NCBI GenBank assembly: GCA_963750075.1
Contig: CAVVPG010000008.1
Coordinates: 62,001-126,000, forward strand
DNA: 64,000 bases
Direction: 5' to 3'
Origin: Bog-473 sp963750075
GTDB taxonomy: Bacteria; Actinomycetota; Acidimicrobiia; Acidimicrobiales; RAAP-2
Shown here: positions 8,292 through 18,012 of the stretch, in pieces
How the letters are laid out: the number at the start of each line of letters is the position of its first letter
How positions within the stretch are numbered: the stretch's first letter is position 1
The notes under the pieces: model-generated
Database searches by the model: none
What the model saw: the letters and a program-made list of their open reading frames with translations, nothing else
Told to the model about the DNA's origin: nothing
Translations under genes and position numbers: made by a program

Positions 8292-9062
8292 TCAGCCAAC
8301 GCCGCCAGAGGGCTGGGTGGTCGTCCCCCCGTCGACGACGAAGGTCTGCCCGGTGACCCACGACGAGGCATCGGAGGCCAGGAAGAGCGCCGCGGTCGCG
8401 ATGTCGTCGGGAACGCCCAGCCGCCGCAGCGGGATGTGTGCGGCGATGCGCTCCTCACCCTGACCCTCCCAGAGGGCCGCGGCCAGCTTCGTCTTCACCA
8501 GGCCCGGCGCCAGAGCGTTCACCCGCACGTCGGGCGCCAGCTCGAACGCGAGCTGGCGGGTGATGTGGAGCACGGCCGCCTTGGTGACGTTGTACCACCC
8601 GATGTTCGGCTCGACGCCCAGGCCGCCGACCGACGAGACGTTGATGACCGAGCCGCGCAGGCCCGCTCGCACCGCCTCGCCGGTCCACACGAGGACGGAC
8701 AGCTGGTTCACCTCGAACGTCTTCTGGGCCCGGGCGACGTCGATGTCGATCATGGGCCCGAAGTACGGGTTCGTGCCCGCGTTGTTGACCAGCACGTCGA
8801 GGCGGCCGAACCGCGCCAGCGTGCCCGCCACGCACGAGCGGGCGTCCTCGGGGCGCCCCACGTGGGCGGCGGTCCAGGCGACCCTGTCCTCGGACGCACC
8901 CGCCGCGACGAGTCCGGCGGCGGCCGCGGCCAGGTCATCGGCCGTCCTCGAGGTGATCATGACGTGCGCGCCCGCCTCGACGAAGCGGGAGGCCATGGCC
9001 AGCCCGATGCCCCGGCTCCCGCCGGTGATGAGCGCGGTCTTTCCCTCGAGTTCGAGCTCCAT
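8292..9062 (-). CDS. Short-chain dehydrogenase/reductase
   Basis: Classical SDR of 256 residues: NAD(P)-binding TGGSRGIG at residues 14-21, NNAG near 93, a Ser in SSVGGLG and the catalytic YNVTK pair near 157. The C-terminus FLASDASSWVTGQTFVVDGG is typical of FabG-like members. The substrate cannot be told from sequence. It is separated from the downstream ECF41 unit by that unit's promoter. SDRs are sometimes ECF41 targets, but this gene lies upstream of the site and is not obviously controlled by it. Confidence 0.88.
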   Translation of the reverse strand: MELELEGKTALITGGSRGIGLAMASRFVEAGAHVMITSRTADDLAAAAAGLVAAGASEDRVAWTAAHVGRPEDARSCVAGTLARFGRLDVLVNNAGTNPYFGPMIDIDVARAQKTFEVNQLSVLVWTGEAVRAGLRGSVINVSSVGGLGVEPNIGWYNVTKAAVLHITRQLAFELAPDVRVNALAPGLVKTKLAAALWEGQGEERIAAHIPLRRLGVPDDIATAALFLASDASSWVTGQTFVVDGGTTTQPSGGVG

Positions 9063-9117
9063 CGCCCCGAGCCTTGCACGGGCGCCGTGCGCGCGTGGCG
9101 GCCGGGCGGAGGCGCCC

Positions 9118-9130
9118 TAGCATCGCCTCC
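9118..9130 (+). promoter_or_regulatory. -10 element TAGCAT, leaderless DUF255 gene
   Basis: TAGCAT at 9118-9123 is followed by seven bases and the GTG at 9131. This spacing supports GTG 9131 over the in-frame ATG at 9074, which would lie upstream of the promoter. Confidence 0.45.
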
Positions 9131-11218
9131 GTGAACCACCTGGCCGACGAGACGAGCCCGTATCTCCGCCAGCACGCCGACAACCCCGTGGAGTGGTACC
9201 CGTGGGGAGAGGAGGCTCTGCGCCGGGCCCGCGACGAGGACAAGCCCATCTTCCTCTCCATCGGGTACGCCTCGTGCCACTGGTGCCACGTGATGGCCCA
9301 CGAGAGCTTCGAGGACGCGGGCACCGCCGCCGAGCTGGCCCGCTGGTTCATCTCGGTGAAGGTGGACCGGGAGGAGCGGCCCGACATCGACGCCGTCTAC
9401 ATGACCGCCACCCAGGCGCTCACCGGCTCGGGGGGGTGGCCCATGTCCGTCTTCTGCACCCCCGACGGGCGCCCCTTCTACGCAGGGACGTACTTCCCCC
9501 CGGTGGAGCGCCACGGCATGCCGCCGTTCCGCCGGGTGGTCCACGCGCTGGGCGAGGCGTGGGCGAACGAGCGGCCGCAGGTCCTCGCACAGGCCGACGC
9601 GCTGGTCGCCGCTGTGCGCAAGGAGCTCCGACTGGCCGAGACGCTGCACGAGGACGGTGCGCCGGGAGGCGGCGGCGGGGACCCGACGCGGCTGGGCGGG
9701 CTCGGCGCACCCGCCGCACCCGCCGCACCCGCCGCTCTCGACGCCGACGCGCTGGTGGGCCGGGTCGTCACCGGGCTGGGCGCCGGCTTCGACCCCGAGT
9801 GGGGCGGCTTCGGGCCTGCGCCGAAGTTCCCCCGTCCCACCCTCGTGGAGCTGTGCCTGCGTCAGGCCGGCCGTGCCGGTGCCGGCGCCGGCGCCGGCGC
9901 CGCGCACGCACGGCAGATGGCGGTGCGCACGCTCGATGCGATGGCCGCCGGGGGCATCTACGACCACCTCGTCGGCGGGTTCTGCCGGTACTCGACGGAC
10001 GCCGGGTGGCTGGTGCCCCACTTCGAGAAGATGTTGACCGACCAGGCGCTCTTGAGCCGGGCCTACCTGCATGGGTGGCAGGCCGTGGGGCGTGCCGAGT
10101 ATCTCGGCGTCGTGACCGAGACCCTGGACTTCGTCCTGCGGGACCTCTCGACACCGGAGGGCGCGCTCTACTCGTCGTTCGACGCCGACGCAGGAGGAGT
10201 CGAGGGCGGCCATGCGACCTTCACACTCGACGAACTGCGGCAGATCCTGCCCGCAGCCCTCGTGGGGCCGGCGGCCGACTGGTACGGGATCACCGAGCAC
10301 GGCAATTGGGAGGGGCGCTCCATCCCGGTGCGCCCCGTCGGCGCGCCGCTGGCGCGGCCGCCCGAGGTGGAGGAGGCACGGTCCCTGCTGGCCGCGGCAC
10401 GGGCCCAGAGGGTCCAGCCGGCCCGGGACGAGAAGGTCCTGACGGAGTGGAACGCCATGGCGGCGGCGTCCCTGGCCGAGGTCGCGTCGGCGACCGGCTC
10501 GGCCCGCCACGGACGACGCGCCGAGCAGATCTGCGAGTTCCTCTGGGGTTCGATGTACTCGGAGGGCCGCCTGATGCGCAGCTGGCAGGGCGGTCGAGCC
10601 CGGCACCTGGCCGTGGCGACGGACCATGCCTGGCTGGTCGAGGCGTTCCTGCGGGTGTCGGAATGGAGCGGTACGTCGGTGTGGCGGGAACGAGCCCTCG
10701 CCGTGGCGACCCAGCTGCTCGACCTGTTCTGGGACGACACGTCGGGTGGGTTCTTCACCACCGGGAGCGATGCCGAGGCCCTGGTGGTCCGGCCGAAGGA
10801 GTTCTTCGACGGGGCGGTCCCGGCCGCCAACTCCATCGCCGTCACCGCGCTGCTGCGCGCCAACGCGTTCGCCGGCGACCCGAGGATCGACGACGCCGTG
10901 GACCGCACGATCGCGCTCGCCCAACCGCTCCTCGACCGGCACCCCGCCGCGCTCGCCGACCTGGTGGCGGCGCTGCCCATGTGGACCGGCCGCCACGAGA
11001 TCGTGGTCACGGGGGACCGGCCCGACCTGCTGGCCGAGGTCCGGCGCCACTGGCTCCCGGCCGCGGTCGTGGCATGGGGCCAGCCCGACGACGGTCCGCT
11101 CTTCGAAGGCCGTCCCTCCGAGCCGGGGCTCGCCTACGTGTGCCGGGCCCGCGCCTGCCGGACCCCGGCTGCCGACGTGGAGACGCTGGCGGGGCAGCTG
11201 GAGGAGCTCGTCGCATGA
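9131..11218 (+). CDS. DUF255 thioredoxin-fold protein (YyaL/SPATA20 family)
   Basis: About 695 residues. The N-terminal thioredoxin-like domain has the family start NHLADETSPYLRQHADNPV and the motif CHWC (Cys49, Cys52); the rest is a six-hairpin glycosidase-like alpha/alpha barrel with HFEKMLTDQALL and LTEWNAMAAASL. The family is conserved from bacteria to animals, with uncertain function. Two in-frame microrepeats occur: (GCACCCGCC)3 at 9707-9733 giving APAAPAAPA, and GCCGGC units near 9874-9901. Start chosen by homology and the -10 box. The stop overlaps the next ATG (ATGA). Confidence 0.88.
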   Translation: MNHLADETSPYLRQHADNPVEWYPWGEEALRRARDEDKPIFLSIGYASCHWCHVMAHESFEDAGTAAELARWFISVKVDREERPDIDAVYMTATQALTGSGGWPMSVFCTPDGRPFYAGTYFPPVERHGMPPFRRVVHALGEAWANERPQVLAQADALVAAVRKELRLAETLHEDGAPGGGGGDPTRLGGLGAPAAPAAPAALDADALVGRVVTGLGAGFDPEWGGFGPAPKFPRPTLVELCLRQAGRAGAGAGAGAAHARQMAVRTLDAMAAGGIYDHLVGGFCRYSTDAGWLVPHFEKMLTDQALLSRAYLHGWQAVGRAEYLGVVTETLDFVLRDLSTPEGALYSSFDADAGGVEGGHATFTLDELRQILPAALVGPAADWYGITEHGNWEGRSIPVRPVGAPLARPPEVEEARSLLAAARAQRVQPARDEKVLTEWNAMAAASLAEVASATGSARHGRRAEQICEFLWGSMYSEGRLMRSWQGGRARHLAVATDHAWLVEAFLRVSEWSGTSVWRERALAVATQLLDLFWDDTSGGFFTTGSDAEALVVRPKEFFDGAVPAANSIAVTALLRANAFAGDPRIDDAVDRTIALAQPLLDRHPAALADLVAALPMWTGRHEIVVTGDRPDLLAEVRRHWLPAAVVAWGQPDDGPLFEGRPSEPGLAYVCRARACRTPAADVETLAGQLEELVA

Positions 11219-12150
11219 GCGAGGACGTCGTTTCTCCCGAAGGCGGGGACGGCAACGGGTTCGGGAGCGGAGGTGAACAGACGAGCGGGAGCGGGAACGG
11301 CGGCAGGAACGGGAACGGGCACGGGCACGGGGACGGGGACGGGGACGCGCATGCGCACACTCACGCGCACGAGAGCGAACTGGCCGAGGAGTCGCTGCGC
11401 GGCCGGATCGGCACCAGCGCCCCACCGTCGGATGCGACGACGTCCGCCAAGACCCCGACCGACCCGACGCGTCTCGTCAGGCGCTCGGCCCGCCGCAAGG
11501 AGCGGGTGCCGACGGCGGGCGGTTCGACGCTGCACCTGCTGGTCCTGTCCTCCACCCTCGAGGACACCACCGTCGTCGACCTGGCCACGCGCACCGTCAT
11601 GCGTGTCCGGGTGCCGTGGCCCGAGGGCCACGAGCCCGATATCAGCACCTTCGACGTGGTGGAGGTGACGCTGGCCGCCGATCCCGAGCGCGACGACCTG
11701 GCCCAGCCCGAGGCGACCACCGTGGCCGACCTCCCCCGCCACGTCGGCACGCTCCGCGGCCGCCACCTGCGCAAGCTTCTCCGTCGCCTGGTCGCCTCAC
11801 CGGACGGCCCGCTGCTCGGCTTCCCCGGGCCCTCGGCGCCGTACTGGGAGTTCCGCGGGTTCCGCCCATCGGTGGCCCTTATCGAGCCCACCCGGCGTCC
11901 CCAGCTGATCCGGCGTCAGGCCGACGGCACGACGTGGGTGCGCTTCGGCTGGGACCGCGACGACGTGTGGCTCCCGGTGGAGGACCGCAACGCGGCCCGG
12001 GCCCTCGACGCCGCACGGCGCGACCGCCTCAGCGGGAAGAGCCTGGCTACCGCGCTGGGATTCGAACCGCAGTACCTCTTGGTGACGGTCAGCCCGCCCC
12101 GGGACGGCCACTGCTACAAGGTGTGCGCGGCGGTGCTGCCGAGCGGCTGA
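11215..12150 (+). CDS. Hypothetical protein with Gly/His/Asp-rich N-terminus
   Basis: 311 residues, not recognised. Residues about 8-55 are low complexity, rich in Gly, Asn, Asp and His (GHGHGDGDGDAHAHTHAHE), resembling a metal-binding or disordered tail and encoded by six-base microrepeats. From about residue 95 a structured region follows: LHLLVLSSTLEDTTVVDLAT, then LRGRHLRKLLRRLVA and a Trp/Arg-rich part (WVRFGWDRDDVWLPVED). No catalytic motif is visible. The ATG overlaps the stop of the DUF255 gene, so the two are probably co-expressed. Confidence 0.7.
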   Translation: MSEDVVSPEGGDGNGFGSGGEQTSGSGNGGRNGNGHGHGDGDGDAHAHTHAHESELAEESLRGRIGTSAPPSDATTSAKTPTDPTRLVRRSARRKERVPTAGGSTLHLLVLSSTLEDTTVVDLATRTVMRVRVPWPEGHEPDISTFDVVEVTLAADPERDDLAQPEATTVADLPRHVGTLRGRHLRKLLRRLVASPDGPLLGFPGPSAPYWEFRGFRPSVALIEPTRRPQLIRRQADGTTWVRFGWDRDDVWLPVEDRNAARALDAARRDRLSGKSLATALGFEPQYLLVTVSPPRDGHCYKVCAAVLPSG

Positions 12151-12172
12151 AACTTGGGTCGGGGCCCTGTGG

Positions 12173-12193
12173 CCGCGCCCTCACGGGGCGCGG
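12173..12193. terminator. Hairpin between convergent genes
   Basis: An 8-bp perfect stem CCGCGCCC / GGGCGCGG with loop TCACG lies between two convergent stops (12150 and 12209). No U-run follows, common in high-GC actinobacteria. Likely serves both directions. Confidence 0.5.
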
Positions 12194-12208
12194 TGTGCGG
12201 CGGCCGGC

Positions 12209-12880
12209 TCAGCGGCCGAGCTTGCCCCCGGCCAGGTCTTCGGCCATGGCCCAGCCGAACGCGACCAACCGGTCGCCCTTGTCGGCGTCGAAACCGCCGA
12301 AGTGCGTCTCGACCCCCGAAGGGATCTTCACCTTGGGCGCGAAGAAGTCCAGCCCACCGGCGACGGAGCCGTCGCCCTTCAGGACGAAGGTGCGGTCGTC
12401 CAGCCGGCTCTCGCAGCCGAAGCGCTTGGCGAGGCGACGGGCCCAGGCCCGCTCCTCCCCGGAGGACTTGTGCTCTGGAAAGGGCACGACATCCTGGAGT
12501 CCCGAGAAGGCCCGGAACCCCTCGGGCGACAGCAAACGGGTGCCGAGGAGGACGTCCTCATCGGGGAACGCGAGCAGGGCACGGCGGTACTGGTCCGTCA
12601 TGATCCCCTTGAGCGCCGCCTCGGCCCGCGAGGTCCGGTCGACCAGGGCGAGCCCTACCAGCAGGGAGGGGGTCCCACCGATGCGCTCGAGGGTGCAGAA
12701 CGAGTAGCCCCGGAGCTTGTTCCCCTCACGGGCCTGGGTGATCAACACCCAGGCCTCACGTTCCTTGGAGAGATAGCCGATGTCGAAGCCGGGTGGCCGC
12801 TCGGCACAGAGATCCGCCATTTCGACGAGCTCAGCATCGCTGAGCGCAGTGCAATCCTTGGTGCTCACTACGATCGGCAT
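12209..12880 (-). CDS. Conserved hypothetical protein, possible GNAT-like fold
   Basis: 223 residues. The sequence has no diagnostic catalytic motif that I recognise; the pattern of a beta strand (GYSFCTLERIGGTPSLLVGLALV) followed by a helix (AEAALKGIMTDQYRRALLA) is reminiscent of an acetyltransferase fold, but this is only an impression. The ATG at 12880 follows TAGACT (12892-12887) by six bases, suggesting leaderless transcription. It stands alone between the DUF255 pair and dnaE; 12881-13008 holds only this promoter. Confidence 0.65.
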   Translation of the reverse strand: MPIVVSTKDCTALSDAELVEMADLCAERPPGFDIGYLSKEREAWVLITQAREGNKLRGYSFCTLERIGGTPSLLVGLALVDRTSRAEAALKGIMTDQYRRALLAFPDEDVLLGTRLLSPEGFRAFSGLQDVVPFPEHKSSGEERAWARRLAKRFGCESRLDDRTFVLKGDGSVAGGLDFFAPKVKIPSGVETHFGGFDADKGDRLVAFGWAMAEDLAGGKLGR

Positions 12881-12886
12881 GCGGTA

Positions 12887-12892
12887 AGTCTA
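12887..12892 (-). promoter_or_regulatory. -10 element TAGACT
   Basis: TAGACT on the minus strand, six bases before the ATG at 12880. Fits the TANNNT leaderless pattern seen across the window. No -35 apparent. Confidence 0.4.
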
Positions 12893-13008
12893 CCGGCTGC
12901 GCTCGGGCCATTCCCAACCGGCACGGGCCCGCCTATCCGGCCCGGGGCGGTCCGGCACCCCCATCAGACCAGGTCAGAAGCAATTCTGACGCTGATGTCA
13001 CTTCTTCT

Positions 13009-16000
13009 TCAGGACAGGACGGCGCTCTGACCGAGCAATCGCTTCAGTTCGCCGACAAGGCCGTTGCGGCAGTCGACGTTGAACTCCGGGGGCAGCCGGA
13101 GGACCTTGGCACCCACATGGAGCAGCACGGGCGAGGGGCCCGGGTGGCCGCTCAGCACGTCCTTCAGCCCGTCGACCTTGGCGTCGGTGAGCACACCGAG
13201 GGGAAGTGTGATGTGGAGGTCCTCGGTCCCCCTCTCGAGGAGCGGCCGCGAGACCTCCATGCACACGATCTTCGGCTCGTCCTCCCGGGTGTCGAGCCGG
13301 CCCCTGACGACGACGATGGCGTCGTTCTCGATGAAGGCCCCGTACTCGGCCATGGTCTTCGGGAAGACGAAGACCTCCATCGCCGCCTGGAGGTCCTCGA
13401 GCACGAAGCGGGCCATCAGGTCGCCCTTCTTCGTGTAGGACCGGCGCAGGTCGGTCACGACCCCGCCGACCGTCCGCACGGGTGACCGGTCCCCGGTGGC
13501 GGGACCCTCGTCCTCCCGCATGTCCGACAGGCTGCTGTCGGTGTGCCGGGCCAGCGCCGCCTCGTAGCCCATGAGGGGGTGGTCGCTCACGTAGAGGCCG
13601 AGCATCTCCTTCTCGAAGGCGAGGCGTTGCGCCTTGTCGAACTCGGCGTCGGGGATGGCCACCTTGGCCCCGCCCCACCCCGGGTCCGCCGGCTCCTCCT
13701 CGAAAGCCGCGAACAGGGTGGCGATGCCCAGGTCCTGCTCGCGTCGGCGCTCGAGCGTGCGGTCGACCACGTTCTCGAGCACGAGGCACAGCCCCTGGCG
13801 TGGATGGCCGAGCGAGTCGAATGCGCCACCCTTGACGAGCGACTCCATGGTCCGCTTGTTGAGGACCACGGGGTCCACCCGCTGGCAGAAGTCGAAGATG
13901 TCCGCGAAGGGGCCTCTGGCGTCGCGCTCGGCGACGATCCGCTCCACGAGGCTCTCGCCCACGTTGCGCACCGCCGCCAGCCCGAAGACGATGGCCGGCT
14001 TCGTCTGTTCGGGGTCGCCGCTGCGGTCGGGCGCGAACTCGGCCACGGAGCGGTTCACGTCTGGCACGAGGACGTCGATCCCCATGGAGCGGCACTCGGC
14101 CAGGTACACCGCCGTCTTGTCCTTGTTGTCCTTGACCGAGGTGAGCAGCGCCGCCATGTACTCGAGGGGGTGGTGCGCCTTGAGCCAGGCGGTCTGGTAG
14201 GCCACCAGGCCGTAGCCGTAGGAGTGCGACTTGTTGAACGCGTAGTCGGCGAATGGCTCGATGATGTCGAAGAGTTGTGTCCCGAGGTCCTCGCCGTAGC
14301 CCTGCTCGACGCATCCGGCGACGAACTTCTCGCGCTCGGCGGCGATCATGGCCCGGATCTTCTTGCCGCAGGCCTTGCGAAGGTTGTCGGCCTCCTCGAG
14401 CGAGTACCCGGCGAACTTCTGGGCCACCCGCATCACGGACTCCTGGTAGAGCATCAGCCCGTAGGTGTCCTTGAGGATCGGCTCGATGTCGGGGTGCAGG
14501 TAGGTGAGCTTCTTCCGCCCGTTCTTCAGCTCGGGGTAGTCCCGGTGCATGTTCGCCGCCATCGGACCGGGGCGGTAGAGGGCGACCAGGGCCGCCACGT
14601 CGTCGAAACTCGTCGGCGCGAGGGCGCGCAGGGTCTGCCGCATGGCGCCGCCCTCGAGCTGGAACACGCCCACGGACTCGGCCCGCCGCAGCATCTCGAG
14701 GGTGGGCTGGTCGTCGAGGTCGACGTTGTCGATGTCGGGCCGCTCCCCCGTGGCGGCCTCAATCAGGTCGAGTGCGCGCTCGATCACCGAGAGGTTCCGC
14801 AGACCGAGGAAGTCCATCTTGAGCAGTCCGAGGTCCTCGACCCCGTGCATCTCGTACTGGGTGACGATCGGCGCGTCCTCGGGGTCGCCCCCGGCGTCGG
14901 GCTTGCGCTGGATCGGCAGGTAGTCCGTCAGCGGGTCGCGCGAGATGACGACGGCCGCCGCGTGGATGCCGTCCTGGCGCCGCAGGCCCTCGAGGCCCAG
15001 TGCGACGTCGATGACCTCCTTGGCATCCGGGTCGGTCTCGTACATCGTGCGCAGCTCGGCCGCGGCGGCGAAGCCGTCCTCGTGGCCCTCGGTCTTGGTC
15101 AGGCAGGGTGCCAGCGGCGTGTCGCGGCCCATGACGAGGGGCGGCATGGCCTTGGCGATCTTGTCCCCGACGATGTAGGGCTTGCCCAGCACACGGGCGG
15201 CGTCGCGCACGGCAGCCCGCGCCTTGATCGTCGAGAACGTGATGACCTGCGCCACCCGGTCGCTGCCGTACTTCTCCGCGGCGTAGCGCATCACGTCGGC
15301 GCGGTAACGCTCGTCGAAGTCCATGTCGATGTCGGGCATCTGCTTGCGCCCGGGGTTGAGGAAGCGCTCGAAGAGCAGGTCGTAGCGGATGGGGTCGAGG
15401 TCCACGATGCGCAGGCAGTAAGCGACGCAGCAGCCCGCCGCAGAGCCCCGTCCCGGGCCCACCCGGATGCCGGACTCCCGGGCGAAGCGGATGAGGTCCC
15501 ACACGACGAGGAAGTAGGCGGCGAAGCCCATGTTGCCGATGACCCCGAGCTCGTAGTCGAGCCGCTCGACCACCTCGGCGGGGATGGGCGAGCCGTACCG
15601 CTGGCGTGCACCCTCCATCGTCAGGTCGCGCAGGTAGGCGAGCGCCCGCTCCTCGTAGGTGTCGCCGGTGAAGCCGTCCGGCACCGGGAACTCGGGCAGG
15701 CTCGGCTTCCCGAGCTCGATCTGGACGTCGGCCCGCTCGGCGATGAGCAACGTGTTGTCGCACGCTTCAGGGACGTCGCGGAAGAGGTGGCGCATCTCCG
15801 CCGCCGTCTTGAGGTAGTGCTCGGTACCCTCGAACTTGAACCGGTTGGTGTCGGAGAGCAGGGCGCCGGTCTGCACGCACAGGAGAGCGTCGTGGGCCAC
15901 GGCGTCTTCGCGATGGGTGTAGTGGCTGTCGTTGGTGGCCAGCAGCGGGGCGTCGAGCCGGCGGGCGATCTCGATGAGCTGTGGGTTGGTCCGGTGCTGG

Positions 16001-16590
16001 TCCGCGATGCCGTGGTCCTGCAGCTCGACGAAGAGGTTGTCGCGGCCGAAGATGTCCTGGAGCCGAGCGGCCCGCCGCTCGGCCTCCGCGACGTCGCCGG
16101 ACAGCAACGCCTGGAGGACCACGCCGCCCAGGCAACCCGTCGTGGCGATCAGGCCGGTGTGGTAGCGCTCCAGGAGCTCCCAGTCCACCCGCGGCTTGTA
16201 GTAGTAGCCCTCGAGGTAGGCAGCCGAGGACAGCTGCATCAGGTTGCGGTAGCCCTGGACCGTCTCGGCGAGGAGGGTCAGGTGGTAGTAGAGCTTCTGC
16301 CCGCCCTCGACATCACCGCCGGTGTCGTCCACCCTGCCGCGTCGCACCGGGCGCTCGTGGCGTGACTCACCCGCCATATAGGACTCGGTGCCGATGATGG
16401 GGACGATGCCCTCGTCGCGGCAGGCCTTGTAGAAGTCGAGGACCCCGTACATGTTCCCGTGATCCGTGATGCCGAGCGCCGGCTGACCGTCGGCGGCCGC
16501 CGCGGCAACGAGATCGCCCACCCGAGCAGCGCCGTCGAGCATCGAGAACTCGGTGTGGGTGTGCAGATGCGTAAACGACCGCTCCGACAC
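13009..16590 (-). CDS. dnaE: DNA polymerase III alpha subunit (DnaE1 type)
   Basis: Replicative polymerase catalytic subunit, about 1193 residues. An N-terminal PHP domain begins with FTHLHTHTEFSMLDGAA; the polymerase core carries the catalytic acidic pair in PDIDMDFDERYR, and an OB-fold region lies near the C-terminus. GTG at 16590 is preferred because AAGGAGG lies four bases upstream and family proteins begin just there; an in-frame GTG at 16608 would add six residues and overlap that ribosome site. It is intact over 3.6 kb, which argues that the sequence is locally accurate. Confidence 0.96.
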   Translation of the reverse strand: MSERSFTHLHTHTEFSMLDGAARVGDLVAAAAADGQPALGITDHGNMYGVLDFYKACRDEGIVPIIGTESYMAGESRHERPVRRGRVDDTGGDVEGGQKLYYHLTLLAETVQGYRNLMQLSSAAYLEGYYYKPRVDWELLERYHTGLIATTGCLGGVVLQALLSGDVAEAERRAARLQDIFGRDNLFVELQDHGIADQHRTNPQLIEIARRLDAPLLATNDSHYTHREDAVAHDALLCVQTGALLSDTNRFKFEGTEHYLKTAAEMRHLFRDVPEACDNTLLIAERADVQIELGKPSLPEFPVPDGFTGDTYEERALAYLRDLTMEGARQRYGSPIPAEVVERLDYELGVIGNMGFAAYFLVVWDLIRFARESGIRVGPGRGSAAGCCVAYCLRIVDLDPIRYDLLFERFLNPGRKQMPDIDMDFDERYRADVMRYAAEKYGSDRVAQVITFSTIKARAAVRDAARVLGKPYIVGDKIAKAMPPLVMGRDTPLAPCLTKTEGHEDGFAAAAELRTMYETDPDAKEVIDVALGLEGLRRQDGIHAAAVVISRDPLTDYLPIQRKPDAGGDPEDAPIVTQYEMHGVEDLGLLKMDFLGLRNLSVIERALDLIEAATGERPDIDNVDLDDQPTLEMLRRAESVGVFQLEGGAMRQTLRALAPTSFDDVAALVALYRPGPMAANMHRDYPELKNGRKKLTYLHPDIEPILKDTYGLMLYQESVMRVAQKFAGYSLEEADNLRKACGKKIRAMIAAEREKFVAGCVEQGYGEDLGTQLFDIIEPFADYAFNKSHSYGYGLVAYQTAWLKAHHPLEYMAALLTSVKDNKDKTAVYLAECRSMGIDVLVPDVNRSVAEFAPDRSGDPEQTKPAIVFGLAAVRNVGESLVERIVAERDARGPFADIFDFCQRVDPVVLNKRTMESLVKGGAFDSLGHPRQGLCLVLENVVDRTLERRREQDLGIATLFAAFEEEPADPGWGGAKVAIPDAEFDKAQRLAFEKEMLGLYVSDHPLMGYEAALARHTDSSLSDMREDEGPATGDRSPVRTVGGVVTDLRRSYTKKGDLMARFVLEDLQAAMEVFVFPKTMAEYGAFIENDAIVVVRGRLDTREDEPKIVCMEVSRPLLERGTEDLHITLPLGVLTDAKVDGLKDVLSGHPGPSPVLLHVGAKVLRLPPEFNVDCRNGLVGELKRLLGQSAVLS

Positions 16591-16649
16591 CGGCCCTCCT
16601 TTCGCCACGTCAAACTTACACGGGTGTGATTCCCCCCGGACTCAGCAAT

Positions 16650-17318
16650 CTAGCCCGCCGGGCGGGTCCGGAGGACCACCGATCCGGCGACCTTGTCATG
16701 CAGCGTCTGGCGCTTCGTGTCCCACAGGGGGAACAGCATGTCGAGGACCCAGATCAGGCCGAGCAGGAAGAAGACGAGGTCGATCAGCCGGAGCACGCCT
16801 TCGAACAGGGCTCGCCCGAGCGCCCTGCCGTACCCCAGCACTTCGAGGGACTCGTCGCGCACCGCCCGCACCCCGACCGCCATCATGCCGAGCGTCTGGC
16901 CTCTGGGGGAGCCGCAGAGCAATGTCCCGTACGCGATGTAACAGACGCCCGTGATGAGGAACGGCACCGTCGAGAAGGTGCGCCGGCGTGTCCCCCGCCG
17001 CGCCATCAGGTGCACATCGAGAGCCCGGGTGTGCCGGAACAGCACCGCCAGCACCACGAGGACCACCAAGAAGATCACGGCATCGATGAGGTAGCCCCCG
17101 ACCCTGATGCCCCAGGTGGCATAGGGCGCTCCCGTGAGATCGAACGAACCGGCTCCTGCGTCGCCGACCTGCGTCCGCAGCGGGAAGGCGGGCGGGCCCG
17201 ACGGAACGATCGGGGGTGGGCCCTGGGTCGGTGGCGGTGGCGGCGCGTTGCCGGGGAACGACGGCGGCCCGCCTGCCCCAGGGTCGCTCCCGCCCCCCGC
17301 GTCGGGGTCGGGCGTCAC
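16650..17318 (-). CDS. RDD-family membrane protein
   Basis: 222 residues. A Pro/Gly-rich cytoplasmic head (residues 1-50) precedes an RDD domain with three predicted transmembrane segments: a first helix (GYLIDAVIFLVVLVVLAVLF), a second around PFLITGVCYIAYGTL, and a third around LIDLVFFLLGLIWVLDML. The C-terminal LWDTKRQTLHDKVAGSVV is typical of the family. RDD proteins are of mixed or unknown function, some acting in ion transport. Starts GTG. Likely co-transcribed with bpa upstream (39-base gap). Confidence 0.85.
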   Translation of the reverse strand: MTPDPDAGGGSDPGAGGPPSFPGNAPPPPPTQGPPPIVPSGPPAFPLRTQVGDAGAGSFDLTGAPYATWGIRVGGYLIDAVIFLVVLVVLAVLFRHTRALDVHLMARRGTRRRTFSTVPFLITGVCYIAYGTLLCGSPRGQTLGMMAVGVRAVRDESLEVLGYGRALGRALFEGVLRLIDLVFFLLGLIWVLDMLFPLWDTKRQTLHDKVAGSVVLRTRPAG

Positions 17319-17357
17319 CCCTCTTCGGCCCGGTTCACCGGGCTCCGGTTGGCGCGC

Positions 17358-17915
<558 letters not shown>

Positions 17916-18012
17916 GGTCTCTTCCCTACCCGTCGGATCCTCGCCCACGCGCGGCACACGGTCCTGCGTCCGCGGCCCCATGTTGCCACCGGCGGGGCAC
18001 CGCCGGCGCCCT

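Noticed and set aside
9193..11214. Long forward extension of the 11215 frame
   Set aside because: It is the off-frame shadow of the DUF255 gene; only the part from ATG 11215 is independent.
13543..16365. 940-codon open frame antisense to dnaE
   Set aside because: High-GC shadow frame; composition is His/Val/Gly-rich without domains, and dnaE is clearly coding on the other strand.
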